This document shows positions 1 to 11,307 of a DNA stretch of 64,000 bases, piece after piece. Made by a program: the position numbers and the translations under genes. Below the pieces are notes generated by a model. That model did not search any database. It saw only the letters and a program-made list of their open reading frames with translations, and was not told where the DNA came from. Origin of the DNA: Archegozetes longisetosus (Eukaryota; Arthropoda; Arachnida; Sarcoptiformes; Trhypochthoniidae); NCBI GenBank assembly GCA_018873245.2, contig JAEMBT020000006.1:8019855-8083854 (forward strand). The letters run 5' to 3'. Every line of letters starts with the position of its first letter. Within the stretch, counting starts at the first letter, position 1.

Positions 1-374
1 ATCGATGACCACAACTATTGATCAACTTTTCCAGAACCTATTGGTAAGAACAGAATCAAAATTTGTATACTTGCGAAACTCAACAGTGATCTAAAGATCA
101 TGTTTTCTATGACTTAATTTTTAAAAGTTTTCAAGGCAAAACCAGAGTTAAAAATAATGAAAAATTTGATGGATGCAATTATAAAACGATTTGTAATAAT
201 CAATACCATTAAGGCTTGTAATGATTCTCTTTCCTGAGGCGACTGTATCTTATGTGCTAAAAACCTAAGCGCGACTTGTGGCCCATCACTCATGTTATTA
301 ATGGTTTCACACAATCCATTCATTATATCAGAATCAATCTCATTCTGCAATGGATTCGTTGCCTTTGCTGTCAT
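1..374 (-). CDS. GGA: GGA (ARF-binding clathrin adaptor), 5' end, partial
   Basis: GGA proteins are monomeric clathrin adaptors that sort cargo between the trans-Golgi network and endosomes under ARF control. Exon 1 runs 374 to 207 (56 codons from the ATG) and carries the start of the VHS domain: the motifs ATNPL, GLCETINN, DGPQVALRFLAHKIQSPQE and LQAL match GGA VHS helices 1-3. The donor is ATG|gtattg. After a 169-nt intron, exon 2 starts at base 37 after acceptor accaatag and reads VLEKLINSCGHR, matching the GGA stretch VLETCMKSCGKRF. The gene leaves the window at base 1, so the rest of VHS, GAT, hinge and GAE domains are not seen. The phase is 0 across the intron, so this end looks intact. 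It is divergent to UBE2S. Assignment to GGA rather than HRS, STAM or TOM1 rests on the ATNPL and HKIQSPQE motifs. Confidence 0.85.
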
Positions 375-1420
375 TCAATCAAAAGATGAATCAAATTGGT
401 GTGAATTAAAAATAAATATATACCTAAATAGATGTCAAGAGTGTTTTGATCGGTTTCCATATTAATAATAAATTAAAGGTTTAGTTTGGTTTAGAATAAA
501 ACTGACTAATAAATAAAAGTAATAAGAGCATAAAATATTTTCTATTCTTAAGTTTAGTAAAAACTCATTATCTCTAAATTAGACACAAGTAACCGCTTTA
601 AAAACCTGGTTGTATCCAAACAAATGTGAATGACTGCCAGTTTGGAGCACTTTGTCAGACAGTATTTGACGCTTGCTTCTTTACTATTAGACAATTATAT
701 AGTCTGATGCCTTTCATAACGCTATGATTGCTATGAAAACTTGTTCCTTAATGAAAGGTAAACATATAAGCTGTAGATACCGTCAAAAACTTTATTTTGT
801 TTATGGGATTCACGCAAAACAATCATTTAGAGGGACGTACTTAATGGACGAATAGTCTGGAATGCGATATACTATGAAATGAAAGGCCATTACAACCAAT
901 GGTTGTATTGATGCCATTATTTGCAACAATAGATGAAGAAATTCGTTAAGATCGTTGATAAATATTTAAATTTTTGAAGATGTGAGCAAACTTTGCTTCT
1001 GTAAATCACTATTAGTCTATTTATGATCATTTGTAAATTAATTTTATCCTATTTATAAATGTAAGTCATTCATCTTAATCTTATTTAATATTAATCTCTT
1101 ATTAGTCAATTTTCTCATTTCTATTAATTCAAATTATATTTATTTTAATTTTCGTTTTAACTCAAATACTTTGGTCAATACTTTGGGTCAAAGTTTTAGA
1201 TATTAATTGAGCTATTGTTATTCAGTTGATTTAGAACCAATCAATAATTGAATTGTCATTCAACGATTCAATTATTAATTGAATATTTAATGAAAAGATC
1301 AAAATCAATAATGATTCATAATTTTATGACTTATTAATTATAACTTTTCAGATATTTAAAATTTAATCGATTCGTAAGAGGATTTCAGTATATATATATT
1401 GATTGATAACAACTAAAGTC
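375..1420. other. Divergent intergenic region, GGA / UBE2S
   Basis: This stretch of about 1 kb separates two head-to-head start codons and should hold both promoters and 5' UTRs. It is very AT-rich. I see no convincing exon, tRNA or repeat. The last few hundred bases are rich in the palindromic words attaattgaat and caattatt, which looks like low-complexity AT sequence. Confidence 0.4.
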
Positions 1421-3186
1421 ATGTCAACCGTAAGTCTAGTATTAATATTGATTAAATTGATATGTAATTGAAACTGATTTCTTAAATGTAATAATACTTT
1501 AATTTTTAGCAAGCATCATCCAACGTCGAAAATTTGTCACCACAAGTCATACGACAAGTATCTAAAGAATTATCACAATTGATTTCTAATCCACCCGAAG
1601 GCATTCGTATTTGTATTAATGATGAGGACGTCTCTGATATTCAAGCAATCATTGATGGACCAGGTATTGAATCAGAACTTACATAATCCGTTTTATCACT
1701 GTTAAAACAAATGTCAATCATTTCGTAAAACCAATTAAGAATATGTATGAAGCTATGCACTAGATTATTGGCTGTTCTCATAGGTTCACAGTTTATGGAA
1801 TAACGATATTTTTTAACTATTCCTCAAATGCAAATATACTGACAAGCAAGGTGTGACATGATAATTCGATTTGTTTAGCGAAGCAAATTGAACTAATATA
1901 TTTTAATGAAAAATAAATAATTGTCACAGTTATGATTTTCTATAAACAAAAATGACTAAAGCACACATTTTCCTGCAATGTCTACAACAAATGAATGCAT
2001 CTCCAGTGTACTGATAACTAAATTGAATGCATATCATTGAATGGAAAGCAAACTTTAATCACATTTTGAAACTATTTTGGCTTTAATGTATCCTGACTTG
2101 TACAAAGCATATTTGATAATATTTTCAAATAAAGGGTTAAATGCCTTAAAAGTGAGGATATATTAAAGCCAAAATAGTTTCAAAATGAGATAAGATTTGT
2201 TTTCCATTCAATGATAATGTATTCAATTTAATTTTCAGTATACTGGAGATGCAATCATTTGCTGTAGACATCATAGACAAAATCTGTGATTTCATTACTT
2301 TTATTTATAGAACATCAACTGTAATAATTCTGAAATTTAAAAGCCTTAAATTAAAGCGAATAAAAACTCAAAAATGGCAGTTATAATAGTGATAATTGTT
2401 TATTTTTCATTAAAATATATCAATTGAATTTGCTTTGACTAACAAATCGAATTATCATATGTGAACTTTTCTTGTGAGTTTATTTTTCAATGCAATCAAT
2501 TTTTTTAATAAAGTTTATTAGATTTAAACTTAAATTACTTGTTTGACTTATGTTGAATTGTTTTTGGTTCAAAGCTTGTACGCCTTATTTTGGTGGATGT
2601 TTTCGCGTCAAATTAATTCTTGCAAAAGATTTTCCATTATCTCCACCGAAAGGATTTTTCTTAACCAAAATTTTTCACCCGAATGTGTCTCGAAATGGAG
2701 AGATATGTGTTAATACACTTAAAAAAGATTGGAAGTCGGATTTAGGAATAAAACACATTTTATTGGTATTTAACAAAATTAACTTGAATGTTGTTGAAAA
2801 ATAATTAATTTGACTGTTCTCTGGTTTATCAGACAATTAAATGTCTGTTAATAGTACCGAATCCTGAATCAGCTCTCAATGAAGAGGCCGGTAAAATGCT
2901 TTTAGAACATTATGACGATTATTGCAAGAGAGCCAAAATGATGACTGAGATTCACGCTCAGCCTTCTAAACAAGTTAAAGACGGATTTGAGTCGGATTTA
3001 TCGAATGCCTGTTGCAGTAAGTCAGATTCTGTTCGTCGCGAAAGTCCGTTGGATGGTGACTGCAATGGGCCTTTGATCAAAAAACATGCTAATGATAAAA
3101 ATGTCCCTAAGAGTATGGGTACAACAAGTTTAACACAGAAGAAATTCAGTGCTAAAGATAAGAAAAGAACACTAAAGAGACTGTAA
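1421..3186 (+). CDS. UBE2S: Ubiquitin-conjugating enzyme E2 S
   Basis: UBE2S extends K11-linked ubiquitin chains on substrates of the anaphase-promoting complex. The exons are 1421-1429, 1510-1663, 2575-2765 and 2833-3186, all with GT-AG introns and consistent phases, giving 235 codons (human 222). The first coding exon holds only Met-Ser-Thr. The UBC fold is complete: [47 protein letters not shown] with the catalytic Cys at about residue 99, then LKKDW, GIKHILL and [12 protein letters not shown] basic tail ends in KKRTLKRL, resembling the human Leu-Arg-Arg-Leu tail that contacts the APC/C. The gene looks intact and is probably functional. Intron 2 (1664-2574) is long because it contains a foldback element. 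Confidence 0.95.
1839..2480. mobile_element. Long foldback MITE inside UBE2S intron 2
   Basis: Two arms of about 250 nt are imperfect inverted repeats. The left arm, from about 1839, includes gataattcgatttgt, ttttaatgaaaaataaa, aatgaatgcatctccagt and gaaactattttggctttaat. The right arm carries the reverse complements in mirror order and ends near 2480. A loop of about 75 nt lies at 2087-2161. There is no coding capacity. The structure fits a non-autonomous foldback or MITE-type DNA element. It sits within an intron in which all splice sites look intact. The exact ends and target duplication are not clear. Confidence 0.75.
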
Positions 3187-3277
3187 AAACATTTCATCTA
3201 TAGATTAGAGTAATTAGTGGAAGGTTTTGTTAAAAGTTCAAATTTTTTTAACGCAATTCCGGTTTTCTAGGCATATA

Positions 3278-3409
3278 CAGTAAAACCTCTATGAGTTGAA
3301 CATGCAGTTAAATGCTTTTTAAAAGACTAAATGAGTCCGTGCAAAATGGAGGCTTGTTATTGATTCTTAACAAGCATTTAACTGCGTGTTGAAGATGGAG
3401 ATTTAACTG
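3278..3409. mobile_element. Short MITE with pogo/Tigger-like ends, copy 1
   Basis: A 132-bp element begins cagtaaaacctctatgagtt and ends with the inverted counterpart gaagatggagatttaactg. The terminal inverted repeats are about 38 bp and share an inner cagttaaatgc word. The left end is preceded by TA, as in Tc1/mariner and pogo insertions, but the right flank is not TA. Two other diverged copies lie at about 25.1 kb and 54.0 kb. The terminal CAGT plus AAACCT resembles pogo/Tigger termini; the superfamily is inferred. Confidence 0.6.
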
Positions 3410-4402
3410 CAACATATTTAAAAGTATAATTATAGTATGCATCATAAAATTTCTATAAATATTTCTTAACATCTTATTCACTTATACATGTATATGATTC
3501 TGGATAAACATTTCAGTATTTATTGTAAAACATATTGTACTTCAAAATTACTCTACACATTGTATTGTCTGTTCATAAGTTTCTGATTGATTGCAGTAAA
3601 ACTTGGATCTATTTCTTCAATGTTAAAGTGAGTGTTTTTAGTTTCATCAATTTTAATAATTCACATTTTGTCAAACTCTTTTGTAATAATGTGTTTTAAA
3701 TCAAATAAAATTAAGGATATCTTAAACTTGTTTAATATAATTTGTTTAGATATTCAAGTTTTAATATTGAAGTTCTATGATTTAAGGTGAATAGAAGCGC
3801 AATTACTGAAGATTTTCTATCTGTATACTTTCAATTCAATGAGTAATAGTGTGGAGAAACGGTATAAATTTTAGTGTAAAACTCATTCATTCTCATTAAG
3901 AGCGTTAATGCTGCTTCAAAAGTTTACTGTTTTGTAATACTAATGTGTATTGAAACTTTGTCAGATTCAGTTGAAACTGTATTTTTAAATGGAAAACCAA
4001 AAGGCTATAACGTGAGTTATGCCCCTCTTACACTGACACTCATGCAAATTGCTTACATTAAACTGTTTGAGTTTCATATAATATAAAATTTTACACGTTA
4101 TAGATCTGAGATTTTATTTAAAAACAAATTTTGATCTGATGAAAGTATATATCAGTTTATTTATTACTGAGAATGAGACAAACAAGTTAGCAAAACATTG
4201 GAACAGTTCATTTTCTATTAAACAGGAAAATTCCTAATAAGAGAAAGTCAAAGTTTATTAATTGAAGTCCCTTAAGTTTTATTGAACAAATTCAGTGATT
4301 CGTTCAACAGATTCATGTTATGTCATTATAAGATGAGTGAAAGAGAGCAGCACTGCTTATGTGCAGACTCATTCATAAAAAGATTACTTTGGCAAAGGCT
4401 AA
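3410..4402. other. UBE2S 3' flank / intergenic
   Basis: No exon is recognised here. An AATAAA-like word near 3703 could end the UBE2S transcript. About 3970-4060 resembles 30585-30665 over the words ttgaaactgt, tttttaaat, ccaaaa and gagttat, suggesting two worn copies of one dispersed repeat. Confidence 0.3.
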
Positions 4403-4657
4403 GTGTCTCGCAATCTAATTGGTACTAGAGTAGTATGTAGTTACCATTGAAGACCTGCTCAATGCCCCGCCACACCATACCTCTTACCTAACCTAACTAG
4501 CAAAATATACTATTGCAATAGCAGTGTATGGGTTAGTTAAGTTAATTTGGGCAAGAAGAATAACATAGCTAGGCACAGAGCAAGCATTGAATGGTGACCA
4601 TATATATTGGTAATACCGACTGGTGTTTAAAATGCATTAAGCGTTGAATGCGAGACA
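4403..4657. mobile_element. Foldback element upstream of STUB1
   Basis: The 255-bp stretch starts tgtctcgca and ends tgcgagaca. The arms are imperfect inverted repeats that share taccattgaa / ttgaatggtga, cttacctaacctaactag versus gggttagttaagttaa, and a near-perfect centre around ctattgcaatag. It has no coding capacity. It lies about 200 bp upstream of the STUB1 start codon, so it could overlap promoter or 5' UTR sequence. It is unlike the other palindromic elements in the window. Confidence 0.6.
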
Positions 4658-4852
4658 CAGTAGTATGAAATGCCAATTATTGTTATTGTATTACAGATTG
4701 AAAGTATTTATTAGATAAATAGACTTGAGTGCACTTCAAAACAAAAACAACTCAAATGTAATTTCAAATTTTGTTAAAAATTTGATAATTGATTTACTTA
4801 TGTTATAATAATTATTATTATATATTGTGAATAAGTGTTAGTAGAATAAAAA

Positions 4853-6206
4853 TTGTCAAAACTGTTTCGATTAAGGAATTTCGGGCACTCGAAGGCTAGA
4901 GGATCGTCCGAAAGCACGAAATCTAGTCTCGATATAAAACAAGAGTTAAGTGCTTTTGAACTCAAAGACGAGGGAAACAAATGCTACAATCAACACAAAT
5001 ACGAAGAAGCTATCAATTTCTATACACGTGCCATCGTACGACTCAATCCATATATCGATCATTACTGTAACTAATCTATTTATTTGATGACAGGTTCGCA
5101 ATCCATCAGTTCCAACATTCTTCACGAACAGAGCCTTGTGTTATCTAAAGCTACAACAATGGGAGCTTTCGTGTCAGGATTGCAAACGAGCACTAGATAT
5201 GGAGCCAAATCTAATTAAAGGTCACTTCTTCTTAGGGCAAGCGCTTCTCGGAATGGATCACTTCGATGACGCGATCAAGCACTTACAAAGGGGTGAATAA
5301 GAATTGATTTGATTGAATGTTCACAATAATTGATAACTGAATTAAAAGTGATTTTCTCAAACTAAAGCACACGATCTAGCTAAAGATCAAAAATTGAACT
5401 TTGGCGATGATATCGCGTATCAACTGAGAGTCGCGCGAAAGAGGAGATGGAGTGTTCTGGAAGAAAAGCGTATTAAGGAAGAAATAGAGTTACAAACATA
5501 TTTAAATACTTTAATTCAATTGGATAAAGAACAACAGTTGAACAAATTGAAGACTGAAATGCAAAACAACACCATAACTGACGAACAGACTATTAAAGAA
5601 CTCAAACGAATGATCATCTCTACGTCTGAGCAGCGAATTTCTGATCTAAATTCCATGTTTTCTACTCTCGATATCAGAAGAAAGGTTTGTGCTAAAAAAT
5701 TTTACTACTCAGGTGTCACGATTTGGGTATTAAGCTGTTTTCCAATTAACCCTTGACTTGTGCTCATATGTCAAATTGCTTTCTTATATTAAGCCGTTTC
5801 TTTATTCATAGGGGAACGGCTTACTAGAGAAATGAATTAATAGGGATTCAGCTCTTGATGCATACGTAAAAGTCACGGCTTGATAGGAAAACCTGCTAAA
5901 ATGCAATTTGCGATAATTTCAATTATTGAGGCTTTTATGATTTGATGATTGATTTGATTACAGAAACGCGACGTTCCCGACTATTTGTGTGGAAAAATCA
6001 GTTTTGAGATAATGCACGATCCAGTTATCACTCCAAGTGGTATAACTTATGATAGAAAGGACATCGAAGAGCATTTACACCGAGTCGGTCACTTCGATCC
6101 GGTGACAAGAACTCCACTTACATCAGATCAGTTAGTTCCAAATCTAGCGATGAAAGAAGTGGTCGATTCTTTTCTTTTGGAAAATGAATGGGCAAATGAT
6201 TATTGA
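4853..6206 (+). CDS. STUB1: E3 ubiquitin ligase CHIP
   Basis: CHIP is a cytosolic co-chaperone that binds the C-termini of HSP70 and HSP90 and ubiquitinates their clients. The exons are 4853-5035, 5094-5292, 5368-5684 and 5964-6206, all GT-AG and in phase, giving 313 codons (human 303). Three TPR motifs occupy roughly residues 35-135 ([58 protein letters not shown]). A charged helical hairpin follows, then a U-box from about residue 240: [56 protein letters not shown]. The C-terminal ENEWANDY resembles human ENGWVEDY. The N-terminal extension before the TPRs is Ser/Lys-rich. The gene looks intact. Intron 1 is only 58 nt. Confidence 0.96.
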
Positions 6207-7232
6207 TATAATTATACATATTATAAGTCAAGTATTTATTTTTCCGTTATTTCCACACGAATGAAGGGTGCCTTTTATATTGAAAAAGAAGCTCCAAATT
6301 AACTTTAATCAGTAGAATCTATACTGAAAATGTTTTAAATTATTCATTTGTAAATCCAAAAATTGATAATCGTTGATAGCAACTAAAAATGATCTTTTGT
6401 GTTGTGATGGCACTCTTTCCATCAGACCATAATGTAGATAATGTCGAGGAAACTCAGAATAGTGAACATAGCGATCAAAACAAATCAAATTGTAAATCAA
6501 ATTTTGGGAGCAAGCCGATGCACATCACAGGCAAGTTGACATAGACTTAACTGAATAATCATTAAGCTACGAGGTTTCGTGTCATGAATTTATTCAAGTG
6601 AAATCAGTATTATTGATTTACATTAACCTTGAATTTTAGTCGATTTTTTCTGAATGGCTTGAAAAATTCGAGCTAAATTCATTATAAACGTAATGAAATA
6701 AGTTTGGACGCAAAATAAGAGACTCAGTAGCTTAATGATTATTGGGTTAAGTGGGACGGTCTTGTTGCTATCGAGGATTATCGAGTTTTTAAGTGTACAA
6801 CAATCATCAGAGTAACAGGTGCTTAAGGAGTAGTCATTATTTCAAATGTTTCATCTGTATTATTTCTTAAAGTATTGTTCGAAACACTTCTAATTGTTAT
6901 CAAATTTATTGTTTACTAATAAATCAATTAATGGTTATGAATCTCTATTCCATCGCATTCCATGATCTGGCAATTCTGTAATTATATAGCACTATGGAAT
7001 GCAATGGCAAACAGATATTCTGCAATTCAATTGATTTTCTGGTAATTACAATTAGGATCAATGACTAGGAACATTTTTAATCAAATCGTTTTTATTGGAT
7101 GATTACATAGTAGTGAAATTGTTTTACTCATGATTCAAAAAATATTACTATTACAACGATTGATTAAAGAAATGGCGATTAATGTTTAAGGTTAAAAAAA
7201 CAGGTTCTTAGTTAAGATTTGATGAAATAAGT
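6207..7232. other. STUB1 / ALYREF convergent intergenic region
   Basis: The two genes converge here, so it holds both 3' UTRs. I see no coding exon. A small hairpin with arms of about 14 bp (ccatcgcattccat and atggaatgcaatgg) lies near 6951-7007. A short open frame on the minus strand at about 6309-6500 has no recognisable motif and is probably chance. Confidence 0.35.
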
Positions 7233-8517
7233 TCACATCTAGGAAAGAGATAAAATTGATTTAGTACTAAATAAACATCCAGTTATACTGACTATACCTT
7301 ATTAGTGTAAGCATCCAGTTCTGCGTCAAGTTCTTCAGCTGTTGGAACTTTTCTTTGACTATATAATACAAAAAACAAATTGTTAAAACAATTGTAAAAT
7401 TTCGGTCGTTTTAAATTTAGAAAATGTTTGAACTAAGAAACTAGTTGTGAAAGTCATGTTTAAACATGAGAAATTGTAAAATAACAAATAAAGCAAATTA
7501 TCAGCAAAAGTATTTGCTAACCCTTGTCCTCTTTGACCACCTCTTCCTCGAACTGCACCGCCACCTCCAGAGCCGCCTCTTCTTCCTCTAAAGCTTTTGT
7601 TACCAGTACTGCCACCTCTTCCTCTGTTTTGTGACCTATTGAAAGAGTTAGCGCCGGCAACTCCAATTCTTGATCCTATATTGGACTCATTTCCGACCAT
7701 GAGTTGTATTTTCATAGGGCGTCCTATACAGAGAATTAAGAGCTGGCATTCCTTATGTCATGTTATGAGTGGACCTCAACTCAAGTCCCATTAAAGTGCA
7801 TTTTGTCGAAAAGTCCACAAAAATTGCATCACATATAACATGTAGTAATACTTAATAAATCGCTTTACCATCGAGTGGAACTCCATTATACTGTTTCATT
7901 GCCTTCAAAGCGTCTGCCTTTCGTTCAAAAATAACATCGGCCGTTCCTAACGATCGACCAGATCGGTCGTAATGGATGGCAGCTTTTCGGAGAGGTCCGA
8001 ACTCTGCAAACAGTTCCTGAATGTCGGCGTCTGTTAATTATCAATTAATTAAAATCAATATCAACAAAACTAAACAAATCAATCAATCAATCACATACCA
8101 GTGACGCCAAACTCAAGATTTGAGACCATAAGATGTGAATTATTGGCACCAGTAGTTCGGGTCGGACTCCTTCCTCAAACAAGTCGTGTTGCCATTTATC
8201 GGGAATGGCTTTTGGCTATCAATTCATTTAAATATTTAATTCATTTTGAAAATATTCAATGAATTATTGATAGATGAAAAAAGTGATAATTGAAGACATA
8301 CCCTATTGTAAGGCATGGCTCTGTTACTTCTGGCTCTTTGACCACCGGTTCTAATGGGACCGCCGCCGCCTCCGCCTCCACCTCCACCTCGACCGGCACC
8401 AGCACTTGCTCCACGACCAGAATTTCTTCGTTGTCCTCCCTGTCCACGCTTTCGGCCGACACTAATTTTATCTCTTTTGATAATGTCATCTAAAGACATG
8501 TCTATCTTATCAGCCAT
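7233..8517 (-). CDS. ALYREF: THO complex subunit 4 / mRNA export adaptor Aly
   Basis: ALYREF couples splicing to mRNA export by binding RNA, UAP56 and NXF1 in the nucleus. The exons (descending) are 8517-8302, 8215-8099, 8030-7869, 7723-7522, 7358-7298 and 7238-7233. The N-terminal UAP56-binding motif is [15 protein letters not shown], followed by an RGG/Gly-rich stretch, then [12 protein letters not shown]. The RRM follows ([64 protein letters not shown]). A second RGG region comes next, and the C-terminal motif is [12 protein letters not shown]. Exon 2 needs one additional base between about 8158 and 8175: EEG and the RRM start are in different frames, and exon 2 is 117 nt although its two intron phases require one more. 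With that base the protein is 254 codons, close to human 257. Exon 6 is six bases, Met plus stop. Confidence 0.93.
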
Positions 8518-9038
8518 TTTTCTATGATTTTTGATAAAATTGACAAGAAGTTATTTAAATTATTTAAATTAATTAAAAATATTGTCAATGATTTGAACGT
8601 TTAATATCAGTTAAAATATTTAAATTTGAATCAAATGAATGTTGGGTTGGAGTGTCGGTCGTAGACAATGGCGTTTTGTTTGTGCTGATCGTGAAAAATG
8701 CGCACTATCTCTCACTCATTTAAATAGAGATCAACTCAGTGAAAGTTTTCGCTTTGGTTTGACTCGCATTAGGGGCTGAACGAGTCATAAACATAATGTA
8801 ATGCAAACACAGGTTATTAAAGCTATTTCTGTTGTTAAAGTCTTTTAAAGTCAATTACTCGTTAAATCATTGGTTCAAATATTTTCAAGTATCTTCACAT
8901 TTAGTTTGACTTTTAATTTGTTCATTCAGTCATTGTTTTTAAATAAGATTAGGTTTTGTTAACCAATTGATTGGTTTGAGGATAAGTTAATTAGGGACGA
9001 GCTTTGGTTGGAGTAGAAATAAAAGCAATAGAGAAGAA
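8518..9038. promoter_or_regulatory. Divergent intergenic region, ALYREF / NAA35
   Basis: This 521-bp gap separates two head-to-head start codons and should contain both promoters. It has a somewhat GC-richer core around 8640-8790. I did not find a clear TATA box at a fixed distance from either ATG. The shared-promoter role is inferred from geometry only. Confidence 0.4.
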
Positions 9039-11307
9039 ATGGATTCAAACAAAAGTCATTACAGTGGACAAGAGATGTGTTTCAATTGGGTTGACGTGAC
9101 GCAACAATTCTTTTGCGCAACTGATGGCAAGTATTTGATTATATTTATTAAATTCGGGAAAATGACATTGAATTAAACGTAAACTAAATTATGAATAAAT
9201 CAAAATAGAGTTAAAGTGTGGCGAACTGTTGCACGACGAGTTGTTTGGATTGTTTGAGGCAATGTCTGCCATAGAAATGATGGACCCGAAGATGGACGCC
9301 GGAATGGTATGCAATAAGACTAATAAAAAAGTACTTAACTTCGAACAATCGCTGAAAGCTGAACGAATCAAAATAAGTGATTTCAAGTATGAAGAACAAA
9401 TCGGTATAATTGATGAGACATTCGGCTGTTTAGTGACATGGCTCGAGGGACACTCTTTGGCACAAACTGTTTTCATCAATTTATATCTACACAATCCTTA
9501 TGTTATTATCGACAAACCAATCAAAATATTTTCTATCATTACATTGAAATTAATCGATACAATCAAAGAATTCGTTACAAAGGCTAATGTATTTGAAGAG
9601 GAGGACTTTCAGCCGATTGTTTATGGATATCAATTGGCGACTGATATCAATGACTCTAAAGCTCTAGCTATGATAAAAGAAGTTGAAGAAGAGTTGTTTA
9701 AAAAAGTTAAGAGTCTCAGAGAATTGCTAAGACAGAAGAGAATAAGAGTAGAGATGAGAGCGAGTCACATGAATTGGCTTCTGCACTATTAGCTAGGCTT
9801 AAGTTTTGTAGATTTTTTTTCCAGTCATTGATGACACTTAAAAAGGAGACACTTAATAAAACAAATAGGAAAGCAAATTCAAATTCTAGCAAAACCATTA
9901 TCGAAGATGTTGAAAAGTATTTGAATCAATGCTATGAAGCGATTCAAGTGTGGAAACAAACAATTTCAATGGGAATACAAGCTGACTCCTCGAATACAAG
10001 TGGACACAGAGCTGATTATCCAACTATTATGGGTTTCGAGCCTCTAGTGAACCAGCGCCTACTGCCACCAACTTTTCCTCGATATACAAAAATGAAAACT
10101 CGTATAGAAGCGGTTGACTATCTAGAGTTATTGATAACTAGGTTGAAACGAGTTTGTAAGATATATGACTGCGCTTCATATAACAGTGCTCTAGAATTCT
10201 TCAATAACTTCAGTAAAAACATTCCTTCTTGTGTATTGTCGCGTTCAATACTTCAAGTCTTATATTTACCACAATCCAACCTAGTGTTTGGAACGGCACA
10301 CATGTCAGAAGTACTTCGTGATTCCTGCAAACTCTTTATTAAACCGCCTTCCCTCTACACCAAAAGTTCACTTATCAATAGTAATCCCCAGGCTAAAGAA
10401 TTATTGGAAACATTTTTCAATCGGTGCATTAGGCCAATGACTACTTTGACGCAAATATGTGGTCATAACAGAGCGCGACAAAGAGAAAAATTAGCACAAA
10501 TTCTAGAAGAACTGGCTGGTCTTCAGGACGAGGCGGAAAAAGTAGACAGTTATTTGAATAATTTGACTCAAAAAAGTGAGCCTCAATGCAGTCATATAGG
10601 GTATTACAGCACTTGGGTTTTATATCATATCCTTCGCGTCATGACTCAATACCTTCTCTCTGGGTTTGAACTCGAACTCTATGCTCCTCATGAATATCAT
10701 TACATTTTCTGGTACTTATATGAGTTTCTATTTGGTTGGATGGTATCAACACTAAACAGAGCTAGTAATCTAATACTAGAACAAGAATCAATGGCTGGTA
10801 ATCAACTCATTTTATGCAAACCAATGTTCCAATATTGATGTATTGTACTCAAACACTTTCTATATTTTAGATTTAATTCAGCAGCAAATGAAGGGTCGGA
10901 CGAATAAGAAAGTGAAACCTAAAAGGCGAAAGCAGAGGCCTCACTACAATGAAATATTACTGTATCAATCCCTACAGCATTTAAACAATGGGTTTTATAA
11001 GACAATTTGTGGATTCAAATTAGAAGACAGATTGCGTGTTCCGTGGTCTGGTTTGAACACTGAACAAATTCGCTACGAACACCGTTTTATGCCATTCAGA
11101 AACATATTAGCACCGCCACCGGTCTCTTACATGCAATACAAAGACATGACAAGCAATAGATTCTCTCAACAAACTTCTAGTGATCTCTATTTAATGGCCT
11201 GTAAATGCTTTCAACAAACAAAGACATTACTCGAAAACATCACTGAAACAAATGACGAGGTTAGACAAACTATCCTTATTCAATCTTTTGGTGTCATCAC
11301 TTTCTAA
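9039..11307 (+). CDS. NAA35: NatC auxiliary subunit (MAK10 homologue)
   Basis: NAA35 is the large auxiliary subunit of the NatC N-terminal acetyltransferase, positioning catalytic NAA30 at the ribosome. The exons are 9039-9126, 9209-10797 and 10871-11307. Intron 1 has a GC donor (GATG|gcaagt), required because G plus AG gives the conserved Glu of [20 protein letters not shown]. Other family blocks are [89 protein letters not shown] and [10 protein letters not shown] followed by [13 protein letters not shown]. Exon 2 contains one apparent frameshift between about 9712 and 9790, in the variable linker before [12 protein letters not shown]; adding one base gives 704 codons and matches the phase of the exon 3 junction. 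The C-terminus ends shortly after the [13 protein letters not shown] region, lacking about 40 residues of the human tail. Confidence 0.93.

Noticed and set aside
6309-6500. Minus-strand open frame of 63 codons after STUB1
   Set aside because: No motif, AT-driven composition, no splice context; looks like chance in the 3' region.
8256-8493. Glu/Val-rich (minus) and Thr/Ser-rich (plus) open frames overlapping ALYREF exon 1
   Set aside because: Shadow frames of the Gly/Arg-rich N-terminus of ALYREF; low-complexity by-products.
9708-9745. A 38-nt or shorter intron in NAA35 to explain the frame change
   Set aside because: Too short for normal splicing and it would remove coding-like sequence; a one-base indel is simpler.
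9716-9898. Minus-strand frames opposite NAA35 and similar frames opposite INSC, VPS35L and CSDE1
   Set aside because: Antisense shadows of well supported coding exons.
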